A stretch of 64,000 bases of DNA from Thermothelomyces thermophilus ATCC 42464. Its lineage: Eukaryota > Ascomycota > Sordariomycetes > Sordariales > Chaetomiaceae. Of this stretch, positions 1 to 10,950 are shown piece after piece. Made by a program: the position numbers and the translations under genes. The notes under the pieces are model-generated. The model was not told where the DNA came from. It saw nothing but the letters and a program-made list of their open reading frames with translations, and did not search any database. The stretch is from the NCBI RefSeq assembly GCF_000226095.1, contig NC_016472.1, forward strand, positions 6,882,001 to 6,946,000. Direction: 5' to 3'. The first letter of the stretch is position 1. Each line of letters begins with the position of its first letter.

Positions 1-2661
1 TTCATGGTGACCTCTAGTACCTCCTTGTAGCAAGTCTTTCCTTGTACTTGTTGCGTAGGAAGGAAGAACTGGGTGTTGCGCTTGGGCCGGAATCGCATAG
101 TCGAAGGGGAGCCCAGCGAAAGAGCTGCAACGACGGGACCAAGCTCGCGTTCGCCGTCGTCATGGTACTAGTGTTGAACATGTCAGCAATCGAGAAACCG
201 AGAAAGAAAAAAGGTACCAGAAATATCAAGACACTCACATTGATCTTATCTTGCTCCATATATCCCAGGGCCAGCAGTTCGTTGAAATCCCCGCTGTTAG
301 AGACGACAGCGTGCTTCCCAACGTGTTTCGGATCCAGGGCTTTGATGAAGGCATTGGAATGCTCTACTGCGACCTGCTTTGCCCAGATGAGGCGTTGAAG
401 AGCGCGAAGGATTATATCGGGTGCCTCAGAGAAGCCCTTCGACTGAACGGTTACGCCAAACTTGTACCTTGCCCCCTATACAGATCAGCAGGACGCTTTT
501 TACAAAGTAAAGAGGCGACTTACAAAGTTCTGCTGGAAATGCCGGGTGTATCCCTCAAGCTTATCTGAGTAATACGTTAACTTTTGTACTCTTTGGGAAT
601 CTCAAAGGTGAATCACTTACGGCCGACCACGGCAGCTGGGTTCCGGCGAAGACCAATGTCGGTGAGCTCAAGTGTCCTAAAGAGGTCATCTGGGCCATTG
701 GGCTTGCTGGTGATCTCTTTGCTAGCCGAAAAGATGCTAAACGACCCCAGAATCCGACCCTGGGAATTTGGAAGGAAGTATTGGCGAACTTCAAACCCTC
801 CAAGCGTAAGTGTTTGGGAGAACTGCAGATAGCCGCGTTGGTAGATGGTCGCAAATGGGTCATGTAGATAGTCCTCCTGGTGAAGCGTGTTTTCGTTAAC
901 GCCGTATCTGATACTCCGTCTCTGCATGCGGCCATCGAACTCTTTGTTCTCTTTCCTCAACAGGGCCTCTGGATACGGAAGCATGAGTGCATCGCGGGCG
1001 TACTGGCACTCCTTATTCTCGCACACCCAGCGGTTCCAGTAGACACGGCGATTGCAGCAACCGCAATCTGGACACACAAACCCCCGGCGTAGAGCAAGTT
1101 CTGTGCCGTGAAAACCTTCAAAGTCGTGGACCGCGGGCTTCACGGAGGGAATAGCGCCCATAAAAGGACTCCGCTCATTGAGGAACGTGTCACTGTATGC
1201 GAGGCTTGCTGCATCAACAGCCATGCCTGTTGGAAGCACGAAGTAGTTCTCGCACTTGTGGTTGAGGCAGAACCAGCCAGCGGTAAAAATCTCCTTACTT
1301 GGAGTGTTGCACTGCTTGCAGATTGCGACTGGTGCCTTCACGTCGGTGTTGAGAGAGGCGGCGGGCATTGTGGCATCTTCGCCTTTGGGAACCCACCAGG
1401 AAGGCTCGGTTAGATCGGCTTTCTCAAAGCGCATGCGCCAAACCGTGACGTCCTTACTCCCCCCAATCGGAATCTGCTTCTCCTTCCAGACGTCGGTGAT
1501 GTGGAAGTATGCAAGGACAGCGTAGGTACATGGTGGCTGGCACGGATACAAGGGATGACCCTCACCTGCAAAGGTCAATAAGCAAAAACTCATGGAAACT
1601 TCTTTGGAAGTTTAAGGGCCTTACCGGCAATTACTGCTACAAGAGACTTATTGTGGTAGGCATTCATGATTGCCTTGATGTTGCTCGCAGTATCGGAGGC
1701 ATCCTTAGACCGTATCATGCTGCCTGTGCCTGGGTCTTTGGTACGACCGCCGCCCCTTGAATTTGGAGGGTGATAAGCATAATGCGAAGAAGACATGAGA
1801 GGCTAGTTAGTTGATCGAGGAATTGTCTCGGACTTACACAGAGGAAATGATGACTTGGGAACCAAAGACATCCCGCTGGTCGGCTTCTTGGTCTATCAGA
1901 AACCCCTGGCAGACCAGATCTGCCGAATGAAGACTGCCTTTGAACGCTCTAAAGTAGGGCAGTGCTTCGCACAGACTTCCACGTCCGTTTGCCCACACCA
2001 AGGGCCTGCCCGCTGCCGGTGAACGATTGGATATGGGTTGGATGACTTGATGCTGTGTGAAAGATGCCTCTTCACTGGCATCCGTTCTAGACCCGATGAT
2101 GGGTTTCGAGGAATCATTGGGTTTGTCGCCGTCATTCCTGTCCGTAGTACGTTGTGCAAGATTAGACTCTGAAGACTCCCCGCCCTCGCTAGCATCAAGG
2201 CGGATACGTTTCTCGGGGTTCGCCGACGTGCTGTCTTCCAGGTCCGCTGCGGCTCTCTTGGTTGCAATTCTCAGGCGCTGGGCAGCCAATCGACTAGACG
2301 TCCGTAGCGTAACAATAAGGTCAATCTTGTCGCCGTCACCAGACCTCTTCGTAGTGTCTGAACTGGTGAACGTCTTTGGCGGTACGTCCACGGGGGACAG
2401 CGTCTGGGAAATCACTTTGTTGGTGATGTTACTCATGTCGGCAGGCTTTGTGAGTAATATATATCCTTGTGCTATAGTTTCAGCTACCGACTTGTCAGCA
2501 ATCCAATCAAGCATCTTCGTTGTTAGGAAGCTATCTGCTTTGAAAGATGTGAAAAACAGTATGCAAACTGGAGTCCTGTGCAAGGCAGAGAGCATGTTGG
2601 TACATGAAACTGAGAACTCTTGAGTTTCGAATTCTGATCTAGACCCTGCGAAGAGAGGCAC
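1..2661 (-). CDS. 2-oxoglutarate/Fe(II)-dependent dioxygenase with SRA-like and zinc-binding modules (3' end off window)
   Basis: I trace six exons: 2661-1838, 1755-1625, 1565-621, 564-524, 475-239 and 167-1; the joins keep frame and use GT..AG ends. The third intron joins an 'FNELLALGY' block to 'YHDDGERELGP', the jelly-roll iron site; the HxD pair falls at about H728/D730. The C-terminal part with the second iron histidine and the 2OG arginine lies outside the window. About residues 215-330 hold a 'CEALPYFRAF...VIISSVGGGR' block like the SRA-like part of fungal oxygenases of this type. Two Cys clusters follow (CKQC..CLNHKC near 398-421; CPDCGCC..CENKEC near 482-503) and probably bind zinc. 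AlkB-like enzymes oxidise methylated nucleic acids, so a nuclear role in DNA or RNA modification is likely; the substrate is unknown. The start at 2661 is provisional, since an upstream exon is possible. Confidence 0.8.
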
Positions 2662-5466
2662 GTTTCCGGATATTCAATTTTCGAATATCTCTCTGTCTTT
2701 TTAAGGCTCTCGCGCGGCTGCTGATGAAAGATGCTAAACATAGGACTGGTCCCCCAATCATGGTTGCTTACCTGATTGTTTCTGGTCTTGGGGACGCGGT
2801 CGTGAGGGCCAGGAACGCTCCTTAGAGGTTCAATCGTCAAGATATATATATGTAAGTTGCTTCAAACCGTGACTGTGTGTATGTAGGAGCAAATTGTCAG
2901 TTATGTCATCATTAGTTTGCCATGAAAGGTTTGAGTTTTCACCACTCTCATTGTGAAGGGAAGGACAAACGTGAAAGGGTATCCGCTTCCCCTACTGAAT
3001 TGGGGAGGACATTGATTGAAGGAAAGAAGCTGAGAGTATTGAATCAAGTATGCAAATCCGTGACTGCTTAAGAGGATGAGGAGCAAGGTCCAAGTGGAGG
3101 AAGCTTCGGAGGTAGTATCGAGAAAGTGGTTCACGGCAAACGAAAACTGCAATCGATGAATCGAAGGGGGAAGATAGGGAGGCAATTCAGTTGAGAGCTG
3201 TGAAAGAGCTTGGTAGCAGCAGAAATCAAATGCCCGTATGGGTAAGTAGCTGATCTCTGTAGGGTCTGGGAAGGCAGTCTGGGAGCGAAGGGTAGAATTT
3301 ATGGAAGATGCTTGGATGGGTGGACAGGGGAGAGGAGGAGAGTAAAGAGGCGGAAGCAATGTTTGCTCTTATGTTTGAGAAGCAGTGAGCTTGAATCTGC
3401 AGTGTGACCCCTTCACTCGCCGTCTGACCAGCCGTCTGAACTGTCCTAATGCCTCGTCCCGAAAAGCGGAAGCCGGGCAGAGAACGCCTAGGCTGATCGA
3501 TATGAGAGCCTCATGATGCTTATCATTGGCATGAAAATGGAAATGCCCCTGGCAATATAGATTAATGAAGTAGGCATTGGTTTCCTAGGACTGCCTGGTT
3601 CGGGAGATCGACTTGGTTGAAGATTCGAGCGTACCTTTGAGCGCCTGAAAGTGCCGGGATCTTGTCGAGACGATGCTGGAGGAGCTCGGTAACTGTCATG
3701 GGAGAATCAAAGCGTGCGAAGAAGGGGTTGACGAAGGACTAACTCCCTGTTGAAGACGTTAGTAGCTGAGCTACCTTGACACAGGAACCAAGAGATCATC
3801 GCAAATGTTTGCGGAGATGGCCAATTGTGCTAGAGTTTGCAGTCATTTTCCCTCGTTCGATATACAAACCAGTAATAGCGTTATCGGGCGGTAGGGCAGC
3901 CTATTCTCCTGGCAGTCCCAAACAACCTCGGTTTATGATGAGAAAGGCCAGCTAAGGTTACCGACGTTATGACCAGAATTGCGATGGTGGGTGCGCGGCA
4001 GCCTAGGATGACTCGATAATTGCCGAAGTTGTGTACGCAAAGTGCGTCTTTGCCGCGATCGTGAAGGGGTGAGAGGCCGATAGAGTTCAGAGGACAAATG
4101 ACTTGGTAAGAGAGGGTGAACGAGGAGAAGGACTCTCAGTCAACAGCCTGGATGTGGAATGGCTGGAGGATTACGCGTAATCGGGTCGGCCGATGGTCCC
4201 CTTGTGACCTCCAGTAGGGATGCCAGAGTGCGATGAACTAGTTGATTGGAGACACGAAGGGTTGGAATATAGTGGATGAATCTGGATGCAAACGAGATCG
4301 GGTGGCAAGCGAGCGAAACTCCCTAGGTATGGAATGGTTTGCAACTTGGTGCCTTCCTCCTTTGATTGATTGGTGATGGTTGGGTGTCAAGGAAGGTGCG
4401 ACAGTCAAGAGGCCTTGAAGGACCGCACAGGCCCCCTAAACAGAGCACTGCATGCTGAATGCTGAAGGCTGCAGCAGACTGATGCGATACAGCAATGGGA
4501 GGCATGTGAGAAGGTCACGTGTGGGTGAATGAGCCCTGACCAGACAACTCTGGATGTGCAGGATATTAGAGCTCGACGACTCCAAACCCGTCTGGGGTTG
4601 GTTGAGAGGCATGCCCCTCGATGTTGGCTCCCAACAAGAAGCAAGTAAGAGGGCCATTGCCACATGGAATTGTATTCACGAAAGGAAAGTGATAGCTGCC
4701 CTCCTCCCCATCCAGCTCAGTTGAGTTGCGGTGATGTGAAGGATGGTGCAAGTTACGCGTGACAAAGATGTGGTTTAGCACGCACATCAACCCTCTAGCC
4801 GCCGTAGAGTCAGCCAACAGCCTGATTGATGGTATGCGCCCTCTGCCGTTGTATAAGACGATCTGATATCTCTGCGCTATATGTGTGCTCGGCCAAAGTG
4901 AGTTGCAGAAAAGTGACTCAGGAGAAGCAAACAAGCAGGGTGAGGTGAGGCGGGTCTGTCATCCGTGTGTGACGACGTCGTCTGTTTACGGCATTCAGGG
5001 GCTGATTAGCTTTGTCGGTGGGCGGGACAACGCCGAGTCCTTTTGGAGCCACTTTCATTGGCAGGTAGATTCGTAATCAACAAGGAACGAACGCCATACA
5101 CAAAGCGTGTGGAATTCAGTCAGGCCTCGCTCGCTGATAGCCGAGGAACGCCCAGCAGGCCCGGAACGACTCGAGCAGGCGAGAAGCCGAGGTTTCCAGG
5201 CTTCCTCTATTGGATGAAACCGTCTCCATGGTCGTTGAAAGCGGACCCGGTATTGAGATTCGGGAGGTAGCGTGCTGAGCCCCCTCACGGTCGAGGAGTT
5301 GGGGACTGCGGGGTATCTGGCTTGGCATCAAATTGGCCCGAGGAGGCGTGGGGAAGTGGAGCACACTAGGCGGTCACACGCCTGGATTGGTACACTTCTT
5401 CCCCAGCGTGCTTGGTTGGTCGAGGGGCCCCCTTGTTGCAATGTGCTGTTCGCGATGCTTGTTTTT
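2662..5466. other. Intergenic stretch with no supported gene
   Basis: About 2.8 kb between the oxygenase and the transposon relic. A few short open frames exist on both strands; the longest is 152 codons at 2901-3359 minus. None shows a domain, a plausible intron chain or coding-like composition. The part nearest 2661 probably contains the oxygenase promoter and 5' leader. Confidence 0.5.
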
Positions 5467-5518
5467 CTACACTACACCTCTTCCAGCATTATTAATCCTA
5501 GTGCGATACCTGCCCCAC
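5467..5518 (+). repeat. Left terminal inverted repeat of the Tc1-type relic
   Basis: 52 bp matching the reverse complement of 5970-6021 with two differences. It contains the core AGCATTATTAATCCTAGTG. Confidence 0.9.
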
Positions 5519-5673
5519 TTTTTCAATTCTTTTGCAAGCCACTTACACAATTCTCACACCATGTCACTCTCCTTATAATTTTCTATATAAAGGTACTTAC
5601 AGATAAAATCCCTAGGTTGACAGCCAAGTTAGCAAGGGATATCCTTTCGAGTATAGGAATCCAGGTCCTATAG

Positions 5674-5892
5674 TGGCCGGCTCGAAGCTCAGATTTGAGC
5701 CCTATTTATAATGTATGGCACTGGATGAAGGATTGGCTTAAACATCGCTACGATGTTCAATCGCTGAGCCTTACAGGGCTTCGACTGGCTGTTCTAGAGG
5801 CGTGGGAGGCAGTGCCCCCCGAGTTTCTTCAGTGCCTGGCACGCTCAATGCCCCGACGGCTTGAAAACTCGGAGGGAGAAACTGGGTATTGA
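5674..5892 (+). pseudogene. Transposase C-terminal fragment (Tc1/mariner DDE)
   Basis: The open frame reads WPARSSDLSPIYN, then VWHWMKDWLKHRY, then a helical segment with AVLEAWEAVPPEFLQCL and SMPRRL. This order is characteristic of the last roughly 70 residues of Tc1-like transposases. The usual PIEN glutamate is replaced by tyrosine and the N-terminal DNA-binding and first two catalytic regions are absent, so no active enzyme can be made. Confidence 0.8.
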
Positions 5893-5969
5893 TACTTCTG
5901 TCTTATAGAAATTTGTATTGTGTTAGTTGTACCTAGACTTCTTGGCTACTTTTCTGATTTGCGTTAGTT

Positions 5970-6021
5970 GTGGGGCATGTATCGCACTAGGATTAATAAT
6001 GCTGGAAGAGGTGTAGTGTGG
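5970..6021 (-). repeat. Right terminal inverted repeat of the Tc1-type relic
   Basis: 52 bp inverted copy of 5467-5518 with two differences. Its outer edge runs into the perfect palindrome at 6015-6042. Confidence 0.9.
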
Positions 6022-6042
6022 ATTCCACGTGGAATCCACACT
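6015..6042. repeat. 28-bp perfect palindrome at the transposon's right edge
   Basis: The sequence reads identically on both strands over 28 bases, centred on GATTCCACGTGGAATC. It overlaps the outer 7 bp of the right inverted repeat. It may be a hairpin left by excision or a duplicated, inverted transposon end. No coding role is apparent. Confidence 0.9.
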
Positions 6043-6421
6043 CTCCACACACTAGATACGTACATTAACCCCTACCCGAGTACATAAAGAGCATGATCAA
6101 CGGGTATGGGGGAGCCGGCACGGCGGTGAGATTGGGGCTTGGTCTCCCGGAGGTGTCAAGTACGGATTACTCGGGTTCCCTCGCCGTTTTACCCTCCCAC
6201 CTTTTTGAAATGTTCAATTCCTCGGTCGCCAAAACACAGTGACTTCCTTTTGCCAAGCAGTGTGCCCTTGCGCAAACCTTGTTTCAAGCGTTTTGAGGTT
6301 CTTACATTTTCCTCGCTCTTCTGGATCTGAGATTTAACCCGTCAATCGCGCGAGAGAAACCAAGCTCGAACACCGTTCCAAAAACTTTTGAAGCACTTCG
6401 GCACACAGTAGCCTCAGCAAG
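6043..6421. promoter_or_regulatory. Upstream region of the 4CL-like gene
   Basis: About 380 bp between the palindrome and the ATG at 6422, containing pyrimidine-rich stretches typical of fungal leaders. One copy of the dispersed word TACGGATTA lies at 6161. No TATA box or known operator could be called with confidence. Confidence 0.3.
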
Positions 6422-8583
6422 ATGGTCTTCTATCCTCCGCCATGGGTTCCGAAGCTCCCGTTCGGTAGGTCTGAGTGTCTGGATCGGCTCACTCATATGC
6501 TAACTTCCACTCACACAGACCCGCCCGACTCGGTCACGATTGGGGAATTCATGCGGAACGAGATTTACGGCCGTCGTCCAATTTCCAAGAGCCGGAATCC
6601 CTTCACCTGCGGCCTCACGGGCAAGACATACACAGCCATCGAGTCGTACCAGCGTTCCGATGAGATTGCGAAGGCCTTGTCTAAGATCATGGGTTGGCAG
6701 CCCAATGCCGACTCGCCCTGGGACAAGGTGATCGCTGTTTTCTCCTTCAACACGGTGAGGATCCCTGGTGGTACAAGCTAGCAGGCAATGGTATTCTCAT
6801 ACATATACATAAATGCGTGTTCACAGATCGACTACCTTTCGGTCCTGCATGCCGTCCATCGCCTATCCGGCATCGCCACGCCTGCCAATGTTGCATACTC
6901 AGCAAGCGAGCTGGCGCACCAGCTCAGGTCCTCGGGAGCCAAGGCCCTCTTTACCTGCGTCCCAGTGTTGGAGACGGCTCTCCAGGCCGCCAAAGCAGTG
7001 GGGATACCCGAGGACAAGGTCTTCATCATGGATCTGCCCAACCAAACTCAGAAACCTCCTTTCAAAACGGTCGATGACCTGGTTGAGCTAGGGCGGTCCC
7101 TTCCGGACCTCGAGCCCCTGAGATGGGTCAAGGGACAGGGCGCCCGTCAGGTGGCCTTCCTGTGTTATTCTAGTGGCACCTCTGGCTTACCCGTGAGTTC
7201 GCCATTCACAATCCGCTAATGCTTGCCGCCCTTTTCTCTTTTCTGTTTTTTTTTCTGACCAAGAACAGAAAGCCGTCATGATCTCGCATCGAAACGTCAT
7301 CGCCAACACGATGCAGTACTGCCTCTTCGAGGACGTCTCTAGGAAGAAATTCGGCATCGATACCCAGGTGACACTTGGGTTGCTTCCGTTCAGCCACATT
7401 TACGGTCTGGTGGTAGTGGCGCACTCGGCAACGTGGCGCGGTGACGAGGTCATTGTTCTGCCCAAGTTCGAGCTCACCGAGTATCTCCGGGCCATCGAAC
7501 GGTTCAAGATCAACCATCTTCTTCTCGTAAGTCAGCCGATGCCTGCAGGCCCGTCGTTCTCCAGCTAAAACGATCCAGGTTCCCCCGATTGTCGTCCGCA
7601 TGTTGAGCAGCAAGGACTTGCTCAAGAAGTACGACCTCAGCAGCGTGCGCATGATCTTTACAGGGGCCGCACCGCTGGGCAAGGAGACGGCCGAAGAAGT
7701 CGTCCGGCTGTATCCAAACTGGCGCCTTGGTCAGGGTTACGGTACGTCTAGACCCTTAAACGTCCCTTCTGGCCGAGCGTCTACGAGAAAAGGTCGACTG
7801 ACCCGCGCACAGGCATGACCGAGTCGTCAACGGTGGTCTGCTCGACCAGCGAGCACGACATCTGCCCCGGTACATCGGGCTCTCTGGTACCGGGCACGCG
7901 GGCCAAGGTCATTGACCAAGACGGCAAGGAGATCACCGAGTACGGAAAGCCCGGCGAGCTGCTCGTCCAGTCCCCGTCGGTCACGCTGGGCTACCTAAAC
8001 AATGAGAAGGCTACGGCCGAGGCTTTCATCTGGGACGAGGACGGGCGGTGGCTTCGCACCGGCGACGAGGTCATCGTGACCAAGGCGGACAGCGGGTACG
8101 AGCACATCACCATCGTCGACCGCCTGAAGGAGTTGATCAAGGTCAAGGTATGGCAGACAGACATATTTCATTTCCCGTCTTCCCCCCCCTTCCCCCCGCA
8201 ACAAGAGACGCGAAACAAAGGCTAATATTACCATCCTTGCTCAACCACAGGGTCACCAAGTCGCTCCCGCCGAGCTGGAAGCCCACCTGCTGACCCACCC
8301 GGCCGTCGACGACTGCGCCGTCATCGCGGTGCCCGACGAGCGCGACGGCGAGGTGCCCAAGGCCTTCGTCGTGACGCCGGCCTCGATGGCGTCGCGTAAC
8401 AAGGAGGAGGTGGCGGCCGAGATCATCAAGCACGTCCGGGACCACAAGGCGCACTACAAGTGGCTCAAGGGCGGCATCGAGTTCATCGACGCCGTCCCCA
8501 AGAGCCCGAGCGGCAAGATCCTGCGGCGGCTGCTAAGGGACAAGGAGAGGGAAGCCAGGAGGGCCAAGGGGGCCAAGCTCTGA
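6422..8583 (+). CDS. Peroxisomal 4-coumarate-CoA-ligase-like acyl-CoA synthetase
   Basis: Seven exons (6422-6464, 6519-6754, 6827-7192, 7269-7526, 7579-7741, 7813-8147, 8251-8583) give a 577-residue protein; all six introns are GT..AG and keep frame. It is an adenylate-forming enzyme that activates a carboxylic acid with ATP and passes it to CoA. Visible motifs: P-loop YSSGTSGLPK (about 207-216, split by intron 3), the GYGMTESS acyl/adenylate motif, WLRTGDE, the hinge DRLKELIKVKG and the catalytic-lysine motif PKSPSGKILRR. The last three residues are AKL, a type 1 peroxisomal signal, so it probably feeds beta-oxidation or side-chain activation of aromatic or fatty acids. Fungi lack a plant phenylpropanoid pathway, so the true substrate is unknown. 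It converges on the glutamate decarboxylase gene, 393 bp away. Confidence 0.93.
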
Positions 8584-8976
8584 CCTGTTTCTCGGGGTTC
8601 CGGGTGATAGGTCCTCGTAATGTGTGTGCGATCACTTATGATGATGTTTTCTGTTTGTGCGTTAGCGTGTCTGCTGCGGCTGGTGTCATTTTTTTGGTTT
8701 GGTCGGCGCGCTGCCTCCTACTACCAGGGAGCCGCTGTTTTCGAAACAAGCTCACATACAAAAGAGTCAAGCTGCTACTACCATGTGAGTGAGGCATGTC
8801 AAATAGGAGTGAAGTAACGTTGTCATATTCTAGCCCGAGTATGGCCCCTTAAGTCCAACCCTCTCCGGCGACAAATTCGGTTTTTGTTCCCATCTCCCGA
8901 TATCCAACACTTAGGGGCCGCACCCATGTGGGCATGTCATTATTCATCGCAGTAGCCATGATTGCATAGACTGAGC
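8584..8976. other. Convergent intergenic region (two 3' ends)
   Basis: 393 bp between the stop codons of the CoA-ligase gene (plus) and the glutamate decarboxylase gene (minus). It should hold both 3' UTRs. I see no clear hairpin, gene or repeat. Confidence 0.5.
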
Positions 8977-9912
8977 TCAGCAGACGGACCGATGGATCCC
9001 GCCCGTCATCCTCTTCTTCCCGGCCTCCCTCCCGACGTCCTTCAGCCTCTCCCCCTCCCGCTTCTTCACCCGCGGCCGCGGGCCCACGTGCTGCGCGGGC
9101 AGCACCGACAGGTCCACCTCGTCCCGCTCCATCAGCGTCTCGGTCACCTGCACGATGTCGGTCACCAGGCGGTCGAGCAGGTCGAAGCTCATGCTGACGC
9201 GGACGACGACGCGCAGGATCTCGGTGCCGTCCTCGCCGGGCGGGAGCGCGTAGTTGGGCACGATCCACTGGCGCGCCCGCAGCAGGAGCGAGATGGTCTC
9301 CTGCCGGACGTGCGGGTACTCGCGCCGGAACTCGTCCGTCAGCCGGAAAGAGACGACGGGCAGCCCGGCGACGTAACCCGCCGACGTCTCGGTCGTCGTC
9401 GTCGTCGTCGTCCCCGTCGTCCCCTCCCCGTCCGGCGCGGCGGGTTGGCCCGTGACGGCCCCCTTGACGCGACGGCGGCGGCCCCGAGGCCCAGGCCCTG
9501 CCCCAGCGGCGGGGCTGGGCGGCGCCAACGGCCGGTGGATCTCGCTGATGCAGGTGTACCAACCGGTGGCCTCGAGGCTCTGGGAGAGGATGCGGGCGTT
9601 GGCCAGGCAGTTCTCCATGATCTCGCGGTAGCCCGAGAAGCCGAGGTGGATGAGGTTGTAGTACTGCACGATCACCTGCGAGCCCGGGCGGGAGAAGTTG
9701 AGGGTGAAGGACTCCTCGGTCCCGCCGAGGTAGTGCAACTCAAAGATGAGGTCCCGGGAGAGGTAGGACTGGTCGCGCCAGATGATCCAGCCGACTCCGG
9801 CCGTTACTAGACCATACTTGTGACCTGAGCTGTTGATGGAGACTACCCGGGGGAGCTCAAAGTTCCTGCGATTTAGTTGTAAGCAGACAGACTAAGAATG
9901 ATCTCCTCTCGC

Positions 9913-9951
<39 letters not shown>

Positions 9952-10950
9952 AACTCACCACTTCCGCCCGCCGGCCCCTGCGTGGGTAAACGGGGCTACG
10001 AAACCACCGCTGGCCGCGTCCACGTGGATGGGGATGTCGACCCCGGTCTTCTCCTGGAACTGGTCCAGGATCCGGCTGATCTCCTCGACGGGCTCGTAAT
10101 GCCCCGTGTACGTGCTCCCCAGGATCACAAAGACGCCGATCGTGTTCTCGTCGATGTTCTCCCTGACCAGGTCCGGGTCCAGGCAGTACCTGCTCTTGGC
10201 CGACACGGGCAGCACCCGCTCCTCCACCTCGAAGTACCTCGCGAACTTGAGCAGGGCGACCTGGGCGTTGGCGCCCATGACGATGTTGGGGCGCGCCGTG
10301 TCCCTGCCCTGGGCCCGCCGCCGCTCCTGCCAGCGGCGCTTCATGGCCAGGCCGCCGAGGTGGATGGCCTCGGAGGAGCCGACGGTGGGGGCGCCGACGG
10401 CCCTCTCGCCCTTGCGCACCCCCCACAGGTGCGCCAGGATGGAGACGCACCGGTTCGAGATGGCCAGCATGGCCGGGTACTCGTCGTTGTCGGCCAGGTT
10501 CTTGCTCAGGTTCTCGACCATGAGCCGCTGCGCGTTGCCCTCGAGGTACGTGTCGACGAAGCTGGCCAGGTTGAGGTTCGGCCTGCCGTCGAGGTCCAGC
10601 TCGTCCTTGATCATCTCGTACACCGTGTCGCCCGGCGCGCCGTCCTGCGGGATCTGGTACTTGGGGATGTCGCGCTGGCTGGCGTAGGGGGTCGAGAAGG
10701 GGGTCAGATGTTCTCCTCTTCCTCCTCCTAGGGAGCTGGGGCTCGTCGAGGGCGTGCGCAGGTCTTGGAAGTGCTGAATGATCTCCTCCGGATCGACCTG
10801 GCGGGACTTGTTAGACAACTCTGGTTCGACGTCACCCATTCCCCCTTTGTTTCTTTTCTTTTTTCCTTTTACCTCCTCCATAATAGAAAGGAAGAGAGAA
10901 ATAAAAGGATCAGTGACAAAAAGTCTACTTACCTGGCGCGATAGAGACAT
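8977..10950 (-). CDS. Glutamate decarboxylase (PLP-dependent)
   Basis: Three exons (10950-10933, 10797-9959, 9865-8977) encode 581 residues. Exon 1 is only six codons (MSLSRQ) and joins to VDPEEIIQHF, giving the N-terminal form usual for fungal glutamate decarboxylases. The enzyme makes GABA and CO2 from glutamate, the first step of the cytosolic GABA shunt. HVDAASGGFVAPF carries the PLP-contacting aspartate, and SSGHKYGLVTAGVGW carries the Schiff-base lysine at about K302. An unusual insert of roughly 50 residues, rich in Pro, Ala, Arg and a run of Thr, sits near 375-425 between conserved blocks. Intron 2 contains a 36-nt homopolymer. The C-terminus (VKKREGERLKDVG...) is basic and poorly conserved. 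A longer upstream start at 11022 would read through intron 1 and is less likely. Confidence 0.93.
9914..9949. repeat. 36-nt poly(A)/poly(T) tract in a glutamate decarboxylase intron
   Basis: 36 consecutive A on the plus strand, hence T in the transcript, just inside the 5' end of the second intron (9958-9866). It cannot serve as the polypyrimidine tract at the 3' splice site, because it lies at the donor end. Assembly length at such tracts is uncertain. Confidence 0.9.

Larger units (their letters stand above)
5467..6021. mobile_element. Decayed Tc1/mariner-type DNA transposon with 52-bp terminal inverted repeats
   Basis: The left end (5467-5518) and the reverse complement of the right end (5970-6021) match at 50 of 52 positions. 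Between them, 5674-5892 on the plus strand encodes the tail of a Tc1-family DDE transposase. It begins WPARSSDLSPIYNVW, matching the family signature WPARSPDLNPIENLW, and ends at a stop after 'SMPRRLENSEGETGY'. The family's catalytic glutamate in PIEN is tyrosine here (PIYN), and everything upstream of this tail is missing, so the copy is a non-autonomous relic of about 555 bp. The near-identity of the repeats suggests fairly recent movement or conversion between the ends. A clean TA duplication is not obvious at the right end. Confidence 0.85.

Noticed and set aside
2901-3359. 152-codon minus-strand open frame
   Set aside because: Leu/Pro/Ser-rich with no domain, no intron chain and no coding-like bias; likely chance.
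8962-9810. 282-codon plus-strand frame rich in Arg, Leu and Pro
   Set aside because: It is the antisense shadow of the GC-rich glutamate decarboxylase exon.
9898-10731. 277-codon plus-strand frame beginning with a lysine run
   Set aside because: The lysines come from the A36 tract in an intron, and the rest is antisense to glutamate decarboxylase.
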